64,000 nt of DNA, from contig DASUVM010000003.1 in the NCBI GenBank assembly GCA_036378955.1, positions 169,010 to 233,009 on the forward strand. Direction: 5' to 3'. Of this stretch, positions 25,432 to 34,575 are shown piece after piece; the stretch's first letter is position 1, and each line of letters begins with the position of its first letter. The position numbers were made by a program, and so were the translations under genes. The notes beneath the pieces are model-generated. The model saw only the letters and a program-made list of their open reading frames with translations. It ran no database searches and had not been told where the DNA came from. The DNA comes from DASUVM01 sp036378955 (GTDB lineage: Bacteria > Patescibacteriota > Saccharimonadia > Saccharimonadales > Saccharimonadaceae).

Positions 25432-25437
25432 ACTATA
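25432..25437 (-). promoter_or_regulatory. -10 box (TATAGT) of the Cap15-like gene
   Basis: TATAGT on the minus strand, 8 bases before ATG 25423. Confidence 0.5.
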
Positions 25438-25482
25438 CTTAAATGCTTGAAATAGACGAAGCTACGGCGAAGTCTATCGAGC

Positions 25483-27003
25483 TTACTTTGCGAATTCAAT
25501 GGCGCGGGTTTCGCGAATGACGTTAACTTTAATGGTGCCGGGGTATTGCATGGTGCTTTCAATTTTATTGGCGATATCGCGGGCGAGTTTAATCGCCGAG
25601 AGGTCATCAATATCTTCAGGGCGAACAATAATACGAATTTCGCGGCCGGCGCTAATTGCATAGGCTTTATCAATGCCCTTGAAGCTCGTGGCAACATTTT
25701 CAAGATCGCGCATGCGCTCAACAAAGTTTTCAGCACTAATATTGCGGGCACCGGGGCGGGCAGCGCTGAGGGCGTCACACACACGAACAACCAGTGCTTC
25801 TGGTGTTGTAGCTTCTACATCATCATGATGTGCTTCTATGGCGTGGCAAATTGGTTCGGGCACACCGTATTTTCGAGCTAGCTCGGCACCAATGTGGTGG
25901 TGTTTGCCTTCAATCTTGTGCGTAACCGCTTTGCCGATATCATGCAGAAGGGTTGCGTATTTCACGGTGCGCACATCAGCACCAATTTCTTCAGCAATCA
26001 GGCCAGCCATGTGCGCCATTTCAGTGCTGTGTTTGAGCACGTTTTGGCCGTAGCTGGTGCGGAATTTTAGCTCACCAAGTAAACGTAGTAATTCTTTGGG
26101 AATTCCAACAACGCCCACTTCACGGGCAGCGTCTTCGCCGGCCCGGTCAATTTCTTTGTCGATTTGCTTGCGAGCCTTTTCAACTACCTCTTCAATACGA
26201 GCAGGGTGAATACGGCCATCTTTCATTAATAGCTCGAGAGTAACGCGGGCAACTTGGCGACGAATTGGGTCAAAGCTTGAAAGCACCACCATGCCTGGTG
26301 TGTCGTCAACCAGAATGTCAACGCCGGTGGCGCGCTGCAAGGCCTGAATGTTGCGGCCTTCTTTACCGATGATGCGACCCTTCATTTCGTCGTCTTCAAG
26401 CTTTAAGGCGGTCACGGTGCGTTCAGCAGTTACCTCGCTGGCCATGCGCTCCATAGCACTCACGAGTATTGTGCCAGCTCGCTCTTCGGCGTCTTCGGCG
26501 GCATCACGCTGGAGTTTATTAACCAGGCCGACAAGATCGTTCTTGATGTCGCGCTCGGTCATCTGCATCAGTTTTTCGGCAGCAACCTTTTTAGTAAGCC
26601 CAGCGATTTTTTCAAGCTTTTCTTGCTGACGCACGCGAATACCGCGAATCTCAGTCTTTAAGGTTTCAACCTCATCTTCAGAAGAGCGCAGCGCTTCGGC
26701 GCGCTTGTCGAGTTCTTCGAGCTTACGATCTAAGCTTGTTTCGCGTTCTTGAACGCGCTTCTCAAGTTTCGTTATTTCTTCACGGCGCGTTTTTTCTTCT
26801 TTAGCGGCCGTTTCGGTAATTTTTAACGCCTTGTCTTGAGCGTCAAGCTCAATCTGTTTGGCATTTTTTTCGGCGTCAATTAATAACTTTTCGGCCGCAT
26901 CGCCAGCATTGGCACGACGCTTTGAGGCAACAACATACATTGTGCCAACGCCGCCACCAATACCAACCAAAGCAGCAATAATGCCGATGATCAGTGTTTC
27001 CAT
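25483..27003 (-). CDS. rny: Ribonuclease Y
   Basis: 506 residues. N-terminal membrane helix (LIIGIIAALVGIGGGVGTMYVV), a long coiled coil (residues 30-190), a KH domain (DDEMKGRIIGKEGRNIQALQRATGVD) and an HD domain with LLHDIGKAVTH and HHDDVE. This is the endonuclease that starts mRNA decay at the membrane. The start is set at the second ATG (27003), which places AAAGGA at proper spacing; ATG 27009 directly abuts that site. Length is normal for the family. Confidence 0.97.
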   Translation of the reverse strand: METLIIGIIAALVGIGGGVGTMYVVASKRRANAGDAAEKLLIDAEKNAKQIELDAQDKALKITETAAKEEKTRREEITKLEKRVQERETSLDRKLEELDKRAEALRSSEDEVETLKTEIRGIRVRQQEKLEKIAGLTKKVAAEKLMQMTERDIKNDLVGLVNKLQRDAAEDAEERAGTILVSAMERMASEVTAERTVTALKLEDDEMKGRIIGKEGRNIQALQRATGVDILVDDTPGMVVLSSFDPIRRQVARVTLELLMKDGRIHPARIEEVVEKARKQIDKEIDRAGEDAAREVGVVGIPKELLRLLGELKFRTSYGQNVLKHSTEMAHMAGLIAEEIGADVRTVKYATLLHDIGKAVTHKIEGKHHHIGAELARKYGVPEPICHAIEAHHDDVEATTPEALVVRVCDALSAARPGARNISAENFVERMRDLENVATSFKGIDKAYAISAGREIRIIVRPEDIDDLSAIKLARDIANKIESTMQYPGTIKVNVIRETRAIEFAK

Positions 27004-27185
27004 AACCATTCCTTTCTATGAAAACCGATACCATCCACGGAACACTAAGACAGTTATTAGAAAAAATCAAAATTTACCCAAGCGGATAGATGGCATCGAT
27101 GAAGTTAGTGCAACAAATTATGCAAACGCAATAAACACTACGTTTGCATCTTTATTGTACGTCGCTACTGCCAGAAATACAACGT

Positions 27186-27581
27186 TTATTTACGGGGGCT
27201 CGTGATGTTGGCGGGCTTGCCGTAGCGGGGCATGACCATTGTATCGTTTTCGCCACCCTTAAGCCGTGCCACCCCTTGTTCTCGCCAATTATCGCCAGCC
27301 ATGCCAACAATTGGCAGACTCTCGGCATAGGCAATAGTGTTCGCTGTAGTGGCACCAATTCTAAGGCCTGTAAAGCTACCTGGGCCGCTAAATACAATCA
27401 GGCCAGTGAGGTCTGGCCATTTTATGGCCGCCTCGCTCAGCAATGCTTCAATGTGTGAGAGAATGTCGCGCGCCATTGATCGGCCTAGCTCAATGTTTCT
27501 TTCGCGCACTTTCGTAGAGTCATGACTGTCGATCAGTGCCAGCTCAAGCAAAGCTGTATCTGTTTTTATGGCTAAAATCAT
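27186..27581 (-). CDS. tsaB: tRNA threonylcarbamoyladenosine biosynthesis protein TsaB (short form)
   Basis: 131 residues, ASKHA fold. It has an N-terminal strand MILAIKTDTA, a helix with LLSEAAIKWPDLTGLIVFSGPGSFTGLRIG and the ANTIAYAESLPIVGM segment that are diagnostic for TsaB. Usual TsaB is about 220-240 residues; the C-terminal half is missing here, retaining the dimer interface used for TsaD. It directly follows tsaE (two-base gap), so both serve t6A37 formation in ANN-decoding tRNAs. Confidence 0.9.
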   Translation of the reverse strand: MILAIKTDTALLELALIDSHDSTKVRERNIELGRSMARDILSHIEALLSEAAIKWPDLTGLIVFSGPGSFTGLRIGATTANTIAYAESLPIVGMAGDNWREQGVARLKGGENDTMVMPRYGKPANITSPRK

Positions 27582-27582
27582 A

Positions 27583-28044
27583 TTACTCTATCGCCTCCAT
27601 GATATAAGAAAGTTGGTTGGGAACAAAAAGCGTCACCTGCCGCCCGGTTTCGCCAGCATAGTGTAGCTCAATTCGAATGGTTCGCTCAGGTGGCAGCAGA
27701 TCATGCACGGTATCGTCCCATTCAAGCGCGATAACGCCGTGCGATTCGTCGAGTGACTCACTCAGCTCTTGGCGCATGATCCCTGGCTCGTTAAGGCGAT
27801 AAAAGTCATAATGAAACAATGTCAAGCCACCAGGCGCCTGATATACCCTGTTGATCGTAAATGTCGGGCTTTGCACCACATCGGTAATATGAAGCCCGCG
27901 TGCCAGCCCCTTCACCAGGGTGGTTTTGCCGGTGCCAACATCGCCGACTAGCTCAAAAACTTCTGCGCCTTTCACCGCTTGGCCTAGCTGCTCACCAAAT
28001 TTCAGCATCTCTTCAAGCGAGGCTATAAAACGCTCTTTTTTCAT
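27583..28044 (-). CDS. tsaE: tRNA threonylcarbamoyladenosine biosynthesis ATPase TsaE
   Basis: 153 residues. P-loop LVGDVGTGKTTLVKGLARGL, then SPTFTINRVYQ and a Walker B-like ALEWDDTV region, as in TsaE/YjeE. It energises the TsaBD complex. First gene of a two-gene operon with tsaB; TATACT lies 7 bases before its ATG. Confidence 0.95.
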   Translation of the reverse strand: MKKERFIASLEEMLKFGEQLGQAVKGAEVFELVGDVGTGKTTLVKGLARGLHITDVVQSPTFTINRVYQAPGGLTLFHYDFYRLNEPGIMRQELSESLDESHGVIALEWDDTVHDLLPPERTIRIELHYAGETGRQVTLFVPNQLSYIMEAIE

Positions 28045-28051
28045 GAGATAA

Positions 28052-28057
28052 AGTATA
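28052..28057 (-). promoter_or_regulatory. -10 box (TATACT) of tsaE-tsaB
   Basis: TATACT on the minus strand, 7 bases before ATG 28044; leaderless type. Confidence 0.6.
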
Positions 28058-28099
28058 CCGCACCCTGCATCTTTGCTGTACTTTTTTTAATAAAACGCT

Positions 28100-28105
28100 T
28101 ATGCT
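28100..28105 (+). promoter_or_regulatory. -10 box of the 28115 prepilin gene
   Basis: TATGCT, 9 bases before ATG 28115; the divergent tsaE promoter lies 43 bases away. Confidence 0.45.
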
Positions 28106-28114
28106 AAACATATA

Positions 28115-28654
28115 ATGGTATCTTTTCGTACAACTGGTTTTACTCTAGTTGAGCTTATTATTGCTATTAGCGTACTGGCCATTTTGAGTGTGCTAAGTAT
28201 TGTTACTTACAACGGCATCATAAACAACAACTACCTTAAGTCGGCAACTGCAGATGTCGAATCTATTGCCAACGCCACAAAATTATATGCCGCGCACTAT
28301 GATAACTATCCGCCCGATGTCTCTCGGGATATTCCAGCCGAGGTGAAGCAGTTTATGGACTCTCAAGATGACATAGACGACTGGCCAAACGCACCCTGGC
28401 CGTCGAGCGTTTTTGATTACGACCACTGGACAATCAACGGTGTTGACACCGTGCAAATTAGTGTTCGTTTCTGCCCAGCAGGCGGCCCGCTTTCTGCCTG
28501 CAAGTTCCCCAAAGAATCATGGGCCAGTGGCTTCGGGGTTAACAGCGCTTTTTATTACTGCATAAAAGGCAATTGCCGTTCACACTCAGCAGAAGCCGCC
28601 ACCTATCCTGGTTATTGCGTGAATTGCCCGAATCATACGGCAGTCGGCACTTAG
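28115..28654 (+). CDS. Type IV prepilin-like protein
   Basis: 179 residues. Short leader ending TTG|FTLVELIIA with Glu at +5, one hydrophobic helix, then an extended helix with ATADVESIANATKLYAAHYDNYP as in other pilins here. The globular domain has at least six Cys (CPAG, ACKFP, YYCIKGNC, YCVNCP), unusual among the window's pilins and suggesting a disulphide-stabilised head. It stands directly upstream of pilB, so it may be part of the pilus operon. Confidence 0.88.
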   Translation: MVSFRTTGFTLVELIIAISVLAILSVLSIVTYNGIINNNYLKSATADVESIANATKLYAAHYDNYPPDVSRDIPAEVKQFMDSQDDIDDWPNAPWPSSVFDYDHWTINGVDTVQISVRFCPAGGPLSACKFPKESWASGFGVNSAFYYCIKGNCRSHSAEAATYPGYCVNCPNHTAVGT

Positions 28655-28703
28655 AGCCAGCCTTATTTTTAACCATAAGCTGGTATACTGAAGTTATTAT
28701 ATT

Positions 28704-30497
28704 ATGAGAATTTCTGACGCGACACTGGTCACCGTTTTAAAAGAGGCAGGCAAACTGTCTGACGAGCAATTGCGCATCTTGCAGCAAGTGCAAGAAAAAA
28801 CCAACCGCCCGCTGCAAGACATTGTTGTCACTAAGAATATCATTAGCGAAAAAGAGCTTACCGAGCTTTACGGCATTTATATTAACGTACCGTTTGTTGA
28901 AATCGACCCAAACCAGGCAACAAAATCAATTTTGAGTGTGATTCCCGAGCGCATTGCCAGACAATATAACGCCATTGTGTTCGACAGCCTGCCCGATGGC
29001 ACCAAACAGCTAGCCATGGAAGACCCCGATGACGTGCAGGCACTCGATTTTATTCAAAAATATATCGGCCCTAAATTTAAACTTTATATTGCGCTCAAAG
29101 AAAACATTTTAAGCGTGCTTGAGAACTATCGCGAAGGTGCCGCCACCGAGATTGAAAGGGTTATAGAGGTGCAGTCGGCCAGCGAGCAACAAAGCCAGCA
29201 AAACGAACAGATATCAGAAGAAGACATTGCCGAAGATTCACCGATTGCTCAAACCGTTAACCTGTTGCTTGAATACGCCGTGCGCGCCAATGCCTCAGAT
29301 ATTCACATTGAACCACGCGAAGATTACGTGCAAGTGCGCTATCGCATCGACGGCGTTTTAAAAGAGGCCAACCGTTTGCCTAAAAATGTGTTAAACGCAC
29401 TTGTTAGCCGTATTAAGATTCTCTCGGCGCTGAAAATTGATGAGCGCCGTGTTCCCCAAGATGGCCGCTTTAAAATTACCGTCGGCGGCAAAACCTATGC
29501 GCTGCGCGTCAGCACCTTGCCAATTAGCGATGGTGAAAAAGTGGTGCTGCGTATTCTTGACGAATCAAATAAAGCCCTCACTCTTGAGCAGCTCGGCTAC
29601 TGGGGGCAAGCACTGCGCAGCGTTAACGACGCTATCGTGCAACCGCATGGCACCACACTCGTCACCGGGCCGACCGGTTCTGGTAAATCAACTAGTTTAT
29701 TTAGCATTCTCAGTATTTTGAACCGGCCCGAAGTGAATATCTCGACCGTTGAAGACCCGATTGAATATAAGATCTTTGGCGCCAACCAAACCCAAGTGAA
29801 CCCCAAGGCTGGCATGACCTTCGTGACGGGGCTCAGAGCCCTGCTGCGCCAAGACCCGAACATCATCATGGTTGGTGAGATTCGCGACGGCGAAACCGCC
29901 GACCTTGCGATTCAAGCGGCCTTAACCGGGCATTTAGTGTTCTCGACACTGCACACCAACAATGCCGCCACCTGCTTGCCGCGCTTGCTCGACATGGGAA
30001 TCGAGCCATTCTTAATTGCCAGCACCGTTCGAGCCGTGGTTGGTCAACGCTTGGTGCGTAAGCTTTGCAGCCACTGTAAAGAAACCTACCAGCCAACCGA
30101 AGCTGAGCTCAGCGAGTTCGCCCGACTTTTCAGCCTATTAACCCCAGAGAACCTCAAGCGGCTACACGAGCTCGAGACCGAGGCACTCAAAGAGGGTATT
30201 GGTAAAGATAACGCCCAGCTTGCTACTAGCGAACAAGGAGTTTCATTGCTATGGCGCGCCCACAGTGGCGGCTGTAAAGAGTGCGGTAATACCGGTTACA
30301 AAGGCCGCATGGGTATCTATGAAGTGCTCGCAAACAGTATTGCCATTCAAAACCTCATTGTCGGCAGTGCCACAAGTGACACTATTCAAGCTGAAGCCGT
30401 TAAAAATGGTATGATTACCATGCAGAACGACGGGCTCATAAAAGCGCTGCGCGGCGAAACCAGTATAGAAGAAATCTTGCGCGTTACCCGGGAATAA
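28704..30497 (+). CDS. pilB: Type IV pilus extension ATPase PilB/GspE
   Basis: 597 residues. An N-terminal MshEN-type domain (EKELTELYGIYINVPFVEID) is followed by the hexameric ATPase core: SDIHIEPREDYVQVRYRIDG (Asp box), Walker A VTGPTGSGKSTS, Asp box EVNISTVEDPIEY, Walker B IIMVGEIRDGETA, His box LVFSTLHTNNA. A zinc-binding CSHCKE...CKECGNTGY pair completes a PilB. It powers pilus extension in the cytoplasm. TATACT lies 14 bases before the ATG. No PilT is in the window. Confidence 0.97.
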   Translation: MRISDATLVTVLKEAGKLSDEQLRILQQVQEKTNRPLQDIVVTKNIISEKELTELYGIYINVPFVEIDPNQATKSILSVIPERIARQYNAIVFDSLPDGTKQLAMEDPDDVQALDFIQKYIGPKFKLYIALKENILSVLENYREGAATEIERVIEVQSASEQQSQQNEQISEEDIAEDSPIAQTVNLLLEYAVRANASDIHIEPREDYVQVRYRIDGVLKEANRLPKNVLNALVSRIKILSALKIDERRVPQDGRFKITVGGKTYALRVSTLPISDGEKVVLRILDESNKALTLEQLGYWGQALRSVNDAIVQPHGTTLVTGPTGSGKSTSLFSILSILNRPEVNISTVEDPIEYKIFGANQTQVNPKAGMTFVTGLRALLRQDPNIIMVGEIRDGETADLAIQAALTGHLVFSTLHTNNAATCLPRLLDMGIEPFLIASTVRAVVGQRLVRKLCSHCKETYQPTEAELSEFARLFSLLTPENLKRLHELETEALKEGIGKDNAQLATSEQGVSLLWRAHSGGCKECGNTGYKGRMGIYEVLANSIAIQNLIVGSATSDTIQAEAVKNGMITMQNDGLIKALRGETSIEEILRVTRE

Positions 30498-30504
30498 CCA
30501 AAAA

Positions 30505-31734
30505 ATGGCAAAGTTTTCATATAAAGCAACTGATGCAGCCGGTAAAACATTAACTGGTACTATTGAAGCGGTTGACCGCAATGCGGCGTTGGCTAATCTT
30601 CGCAAAGAAAACTTACGGCCCATTACCCTCACCCTATCGGGCGAAAAACACCAAAAAAGCGTTACTATCAATAGCCTGCTCGGCCAATCAAGAGTGAAAA
30701 TAAACGATTTGGTTGTTTTTACCCGGCAGCTGAGCACAATGGTAAGTGCCGGTGTGCCGATTTTACGCGCCTTAAATACACTACAGGTGCAAGCCGAAAG
30801 CTCCGCCTTAAAGAGTGTGCTTGAAACGGTGGTAAAAGATGTCGAATCGGGCTCAGCCCTGGCTGATGCTTTTGCCAAACACCCCTCAGCTTTTAGCGAT
30901 GTCTACATTAATATGGTGCGCGCCGGTGAAGCCGCTGGTATTTTAGACGAAATTTTAAAACGCATTGCTTCGCAGCAAGAAAAGAACGCCTCAATCCGTA
31001 AAAAGGTGAAGGGCGCAATGACCTACCCTATTATTTTGCTAATTATTACTTTTGTTGCCTTTTTTGCCTTAATGCTTTTTGTTATTCCCCAAATTGGCAT
31101 TATCTTAAAAGACATTGGCGGTGCCGATGCCGAATTGCCTGTCTTAACCCAAGTAATGCTTGGCATTAGCGGCTTCTTGCAGAATCAGTGGTACATCGTT
31201 ATTGGTGGTATTATTTTAATAGTGGTTGGGGTTCGCCGCTACTTAAGAAGCCCACGCGGTAAGGCTCAGTTTCACGCCGTGGTGCTTAAAATTCCGGGCC
31301 TTGGCAGCATTATTCAAAAAGTTGCTGTTGCCCGCTTCTCGCGTACCTTTGCCTCAATGATGGGCGCTGGGGTCAATGTGCTTGAAGCGCTGAGGGTCAC
31401 CGGCCGCGCCATTGGCAATGTCAGCTATGAAAAAGCGCTCGAGCAAGCCGTAGTTGATGTGCAAAATGGCAAACAGCTCTCGCAGGCTCTCATGGGCAAT
31501 AAGCTGTTTCCGGCAATTATTCCGCAAATGCTCGCTGTTGGCGAAGAGACCGGCCAAACCGATACAGTGCTCGTAAAAGTAGCCGACTTTTATGAAGAAG
31601 AAGTCGACACCGCCATCAGCAGCATTAGCTCAATTATTGAGCCAGTTATGATTGTTTTTATGGGTGGCATGATTGGCCTGATTGCCGCCAGCGTGCTAGG
31701 GCCAATTAGCAGTCTAACAACAAGTATTAAATAA
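30505..31734 (+). CDS. pilC: Type IV pilus inner-membrane platform protein PilC
   Basis: 409 residues with two tandem T2SF domains, each FTRQLSTMVSAGVPILRAL-like (residues 75-195 and 275-400), and three hydrophobic segments (ILLIITFVAFFALMLFVIP; WYIVIGGIILIVVGV; IVFMGGMIGLIAASVLGP). It is the rotor platform acted on by PilB. It starts seven bases after the pilB stop, same operon. Confidence 0.97.
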   Translation: MAKFSYKATDAAGKTLTGTIEAVDRNAALANLRKENLRPITLTLSGEKHQKSVTINSLLGQSRVKINDLVVFTRQLSTMVSAGVPILRALNTLQVQAESSALKSVLETVVKDVESGSALADAFAKHPSAFSDVYINMVRAGEAAGILDEILKRIASQQEKNASIRKKVKGAMTYPIILLIITFVAFFALMLFVIPQIGIILKDIGGADAELPVLTQVMLGISGFLQNQWYIVIGGIILIVVGVRRYLRSPRGKAQFHAVVLKIPGLGSIIQKVAVARFSRTFASMMGAGVNVLEALRVTGRAIGNVSYEKALEQAVVDVQNGKQLSQALMGNKLFPAIIPQMLAVGEETGQTDTVLVKVADFYEEEVDTAISSISSIIEPVMIVFMGGMIGLIAASVLGPISSLTTSIK

Positions 31735-31737
31735 TTG

Positions 31738-32061
31738 CTATTCACGGAATGGGTTATCGCGGCTGGGGTCGTAGTTCGGCTTAATGGGCCCGGCATCGGC
31801 AGTTTGCAGCCGCAAAATGTGGTCAACTACTTTTTTATCTTTATTTAGCTGTACGTCGCTCGAAAATTCCATTTCTTTTTGTTCGCGATAGGCTTGATCG
31901 TCGGTGCTAAAAGCCAGGGCAATGAACAGAATGATCGTTCCAACGCCCAGTAATAAAATAAGTATATATATAAACATAAAATGCCGGCCAATTGGCCTCA
32001 GTAATCGGCCGAGGCTGGCGGTGATCTGAGGGAATGAAAGCGAAATATTCTTATTTTTCAT
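31738..32061 (-). CDS. Small membrane protein of the PilMNO operon (PilP position)
   Basis: 107 residues: basic cytoplasmic start, one transmembrane helix (FMFIYILILLLGVGTIILFIAL) and a polar C-terminus (VQLNKDKKVVDHILRLQTAD). It follows pilO by four bases, the place where pilP sits in proteobacterial operons, but it lacks a lipobox and a beta-domain. Probably a monoderm-type accessory of the alignment complex, by position only. Confidence 0.7.
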   Translation of the reverse strand: MKNKNISLSFPQITASLGRLLRPIGRHFMFIYILILLLGVGTIILFIALAFSTDDQAYREQKEMEFSSDVQLNKDKKVVDHILRLQTADAGPIKPNYDPSRDNPFRE

Positions 32062-32065
32062 ACTG

Positions 32066-32659
32066 TCATTTTCTCACAAATAATTGTATGTCGAGCGTCG
32101 CGCTTGAAAGAACGCTGCCGTTAGTGCTTTCGGGCTGCAAGATCATGCCGGTAATCTGAATGTGCTGCAAGTTGTTTTCAAGTTTTTTAGTGAAGGCGAT
32201 GAAGTTTTCGTATCTTGTGCTACCGCCGAATGTTAAGCCAACTGGAATCGCCTGCCCGGCTGGAACTACTGCTGCAGGCGTGGCAGCACCAGCGGCATCG
32301 GTTGCACCCGATGTTGCCGCAGTGTCTTTAAAGTTCACACCAGCCAACGATACACCAGTATCAATTGCATACTTTTGCACGTCGGCTAAGAACTGCCGAC
32401 GATATTCAGCGCTTGGAATAATAGAATTCGCAAAGTTAAGCAACTCGGCAACATCTGGTTTTTCAAGTTCAGATTTTGCCCTTGCCGCACTCTGGCCGGC
32501 ATTGGCAGTAATATCGGCGTCAATTTTAGTGTGGTTTGCCTGACGAATTTGCTCACCCACCAACACAACTACAAAATAACTGCCACTACCGCCGCCAACC
32601 ATTAATAAAATAATGGCGGCAATTAGCACAATCCTCAGCCGAGTTGCCGTGAGTTTCAT
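32066..32659 (-). CDS. pilO: Type IV pilus assembly protein PilO-like
   Basis: 197 residues. An N-terminal transmembrane helix (LRIVLIAAIILLMVGGGSGSYFVVVLV), a helical stretch, then a ferredoxin-like domain (RRQFLADVQKYAIDTGVSLAGVNF; SLTFGG-type strand IPVGLTFGGSTRYENFIAFTKKLENN) that matches PilO. Ala/Thr-rich linker around residue 120. It overlaps pilN by four bases. Part of the cytoplasmic-membrane alignment complex. Confidence 0.85.
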   Translation of the reverse strand: MKLTATRLRIVLIAAIILLMVGGGSGSYFVVVLVGEQIRQANHTKIDADITANAGQSAARAKSELEKPDVAELLNFANSIIPSAEYRRQFLADVQKYAIDTGVSLAGVNFKDTAATSGATDAAGAATPAAVVPAGQAIPVGLTFGGSTRYENFIAFTKKLENNLQHIQITGMILQPESTNGSVLSSATLDIQLFVRK

Positions 32660-33267
32660 TGGTTAGCCCCTTCTTCGGCCGTTGATTCCTTCGTCAGCGG
32701 GTTAACAATTGAAGGGTCAAGCAGCACCGTTAAGCTCACCGTATACGGATACCTGTTGTCAGACCCACTGCCAGATGTGTTCGTGACGCTCGCCACCGTT
32801 ACCTGCTTGAAATACGGCGAAGCCTTAAAGTTAGCCTCGAGCACGCCAGCCTTCGAAAAACTATCAACCCGTGCCGTCAGGTTGAGCGGCTTTGAAGTGC
32901 TTTGAGCGTCAAGCGTCAAGCCTGTCAGCACCGTTCCGCGCGGCATAGCCTCGGCAAATTTCACCATGGCATCACTTAGACTGATTTGCGCGTTAAACAC
33001 TTTTCGGGCATCGCTAATATTTTTATTAAAAGTGGCCGTTTTTTCGCGTACTTCACTGAGGTCGGTCAGCTTTTTGTTATTGTCGGCCAGTATTTGTTCA
33101 TAACTTTGCTTATTTAGCATATTAAGATAGAGTGAGCCACCAAAAATTACAACCACAACAGCAATAGCAACCAACAGCAGGGTGAAATATTGGCGCAAAA
33201 TGGTATTCATTCGGGCAGCCCGGTATTCTTTTTTTTGCTCGGGTGGCAACAAGTTTATCATTGCCAA
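32656..33267 (-). CDS. pilN: Type IV pilus assembly protein PilN-like
   Basis: 203 residues. Begins MAMINLLPPEQKKEYR, the conserved INLLP motif that docks into PilM, then one transmembrane helix (YFTLLLVAIAVVVVIFGGSLYL), a coiled coil and a Fimbrial-assembly (PilN) domain with LTGLTLDAQS. It overlaps pilM by 10 bases. Confidence 0.92.
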   Translation of the reverse strand: MAMINLLPPEQKKEYRAARMNTILRQYFTLLLVAIAVVVVIFGGSLYLNMLNKQSYEQILADNNKKLTDLSEVREKTATFNKNISDARKVFNAQISLSDAMVKFAEAMPRGTVLTGLTLDAQSTSKPLNLTARVDSFSKAGVLEANFKASPYFKQVTVASVTNTSGSGSDNRYPYTVSLTVLLDPSIVNPLTKESTAEEGANQ

Positions 33268-34307
33268 ACCTCTTTTTGGTTCACCATAGCCAGGCCAATA
33301 GCTGTGATAAACCGAGGTTTCAGCTGCCGTGAAAGTGGGGTAAGCTTGCCAAAATCTAAAATTTGCCAGGGGCTGGCGGCGCGCGCCGCGATAATCATAT
33401 TATCAGTAAAATAATCGCCGATACCGGGCACATTCGAGCCACCGCCAACAATAATGAGCTGCTCGATCTTGGCTTTTTTACCCAGCCGCTCAGTGTAATA
33501 GCGCATTACCTTTTTTGTTTCGCTCACGATCTTTTGTAAGGTTGGCTCAAGCGCTTTTTTAATGGCTGCCTGCTTTGGGTTTACCATTAAGCCATTGTGG
33601 GTTCGAAGCATGTGGGCTGCATCGTGCGTTAGGTTGAGCTCTTCCATAATCGCTTGGGTCATATTGTGGCCGCCAACACCAACGCCACCGGTGACGCGAA
33701 TGGTTTTATCAAGAATAGCAATATCGGTTGCAGTGGAGCCAATGTCAAGAATTACCGTGACCAAATCGCCTTCTTCGGCCTCATGAACCAACCGGGCGAC
33801 GGCATTGATGCTTGGCTCAATCACAATTGGCTCAATACCCGCCGCCTTGCAGGCCTGCATAACAGTATCAACTTGCAGCTTTGGCACTGCCGACATCAAC
33901 ACCTCAAGCGATGCTTTATCGCCCGCAATCACCTGGTAATCAATATAGAGCTGATCCATAGCAATAGGAATGTACTGCTCGGCTTCAAGCTGAATGGCAT
34001 TCATAAGATCTTTTTCGGCCTCTCTTGGGAGAGTTAGTGAGCGGGTAAATGTACGCGAGGTAGGAACGCTCACCACCGCCTGGTGGCTTGGCAGCTTACC
34101 GACAATGTGTTTAGTTAAAAGCTCGTTTAGCTTCACCTCAAGATGGCCCTGTAAATCACCTGCACTGCCGGTTTTTAACGGGTCAAGATCGACAGAGCCA
34201 TAGCCCGAAACCGCCCATTTCTTAGGGGTTAAGGCCATAATTTTGGCACTGCTCTGGCTAATATCTAGCCCAATAAGTGGTCGTTCTTTAAAAAAAAGCT
34301 GACTCAT
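33258..34307 (-). CDS. pilM: Type IV pilus assembly ATPase-fold protein PilM
   Basis: 349 residues, actin-like fold. GLDISQSSAKIMAL (phosphate 1), VILDIGSTATDIAIL (phosphate 2) and IVGGGSNVPGIGDY (adenosine) are all present. PilM sits on the cytoplasmic face and binds the INLLP end of PilN. First gene of pilM-pilN-pilO-(PilP position), transcribed toward pilC. A 141-bp inverted-repeat element lies upstream. Confidence 0.95.
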   Translation of the reverse strand: MSQLFFKERPLIGLDISQSSAKIMALTPKKWAVSGYGSVDLDPLKTGSAGDLQGHLEVKLNELLTKHIVGKLPSHQAVVSVPTSRTFTRSLTLPREAEKDLMNAIQLEAEQYIPIAMDQLYIDYQVIAGDKASLEVLMSAVPKLQVDTVMQACKAAGIEPIVIEPSINAVARLVHEAEEGDLVTVILDIGSTATDIAILDKTIRVTGGVGVGGHNMTQAIMEELNLTHDAAHMLRTHNGLMVNPKQAAIKKALEPTLQKIVSETKKVMRYYTERLGKKAKIEQLIIVGGGSNVPGIGDYFTDNMIIAARAASPWQILDFGKLTPLSRQLKPRFITAIGLAMVNQKEVWQ

Positions 34308-34423
34308 ATGCCCCGCTAACGCTCACCCTGATAAGTTCTTATAACCATTAGCATTATTGTATCACTTAAAAGCCACGCTCTGAAACCCAGCTATGAGTGC
34401 TTTACTGCTTTAAAAATCAATAT

Positions 34424-34564
34424 TATCGACACTCTCAGCTTACCCTCTCCAGACCACTCTTTTTGTATAAAGCTCCCACGGAGCTTTATACAAGCGTTGG
34501 GCTGAAATCGGTTAGTAAAACCGATTTCACACGATCTGGAAAGGGTAAGCTGAGAGTGTCGATA
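34424..34564. repeat. Long imperfect palindrome with two inner hairpins
   Basis: Outer arms of 30 bp (34424-34453 and 34535-34564) match with one mismatch. Between them lie two perfect hairpins: 13-bp arms TGTATAAAGCTCC/GGAGCTTTATACA with a 3-nt loop (34464-34492), and 10-bp arms GAAATCGGTT/AACCGATTTC with a 5-nt loop (34504-34528). No coding frame. It sits between the minor-pilin operon end and pilM. As RNA it would fold into a three-way junction; as DNA, a cruciform or MITE-like element. Confidence 0.8.
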
Positions 34565-34575
34565 TAGCCCCACAC

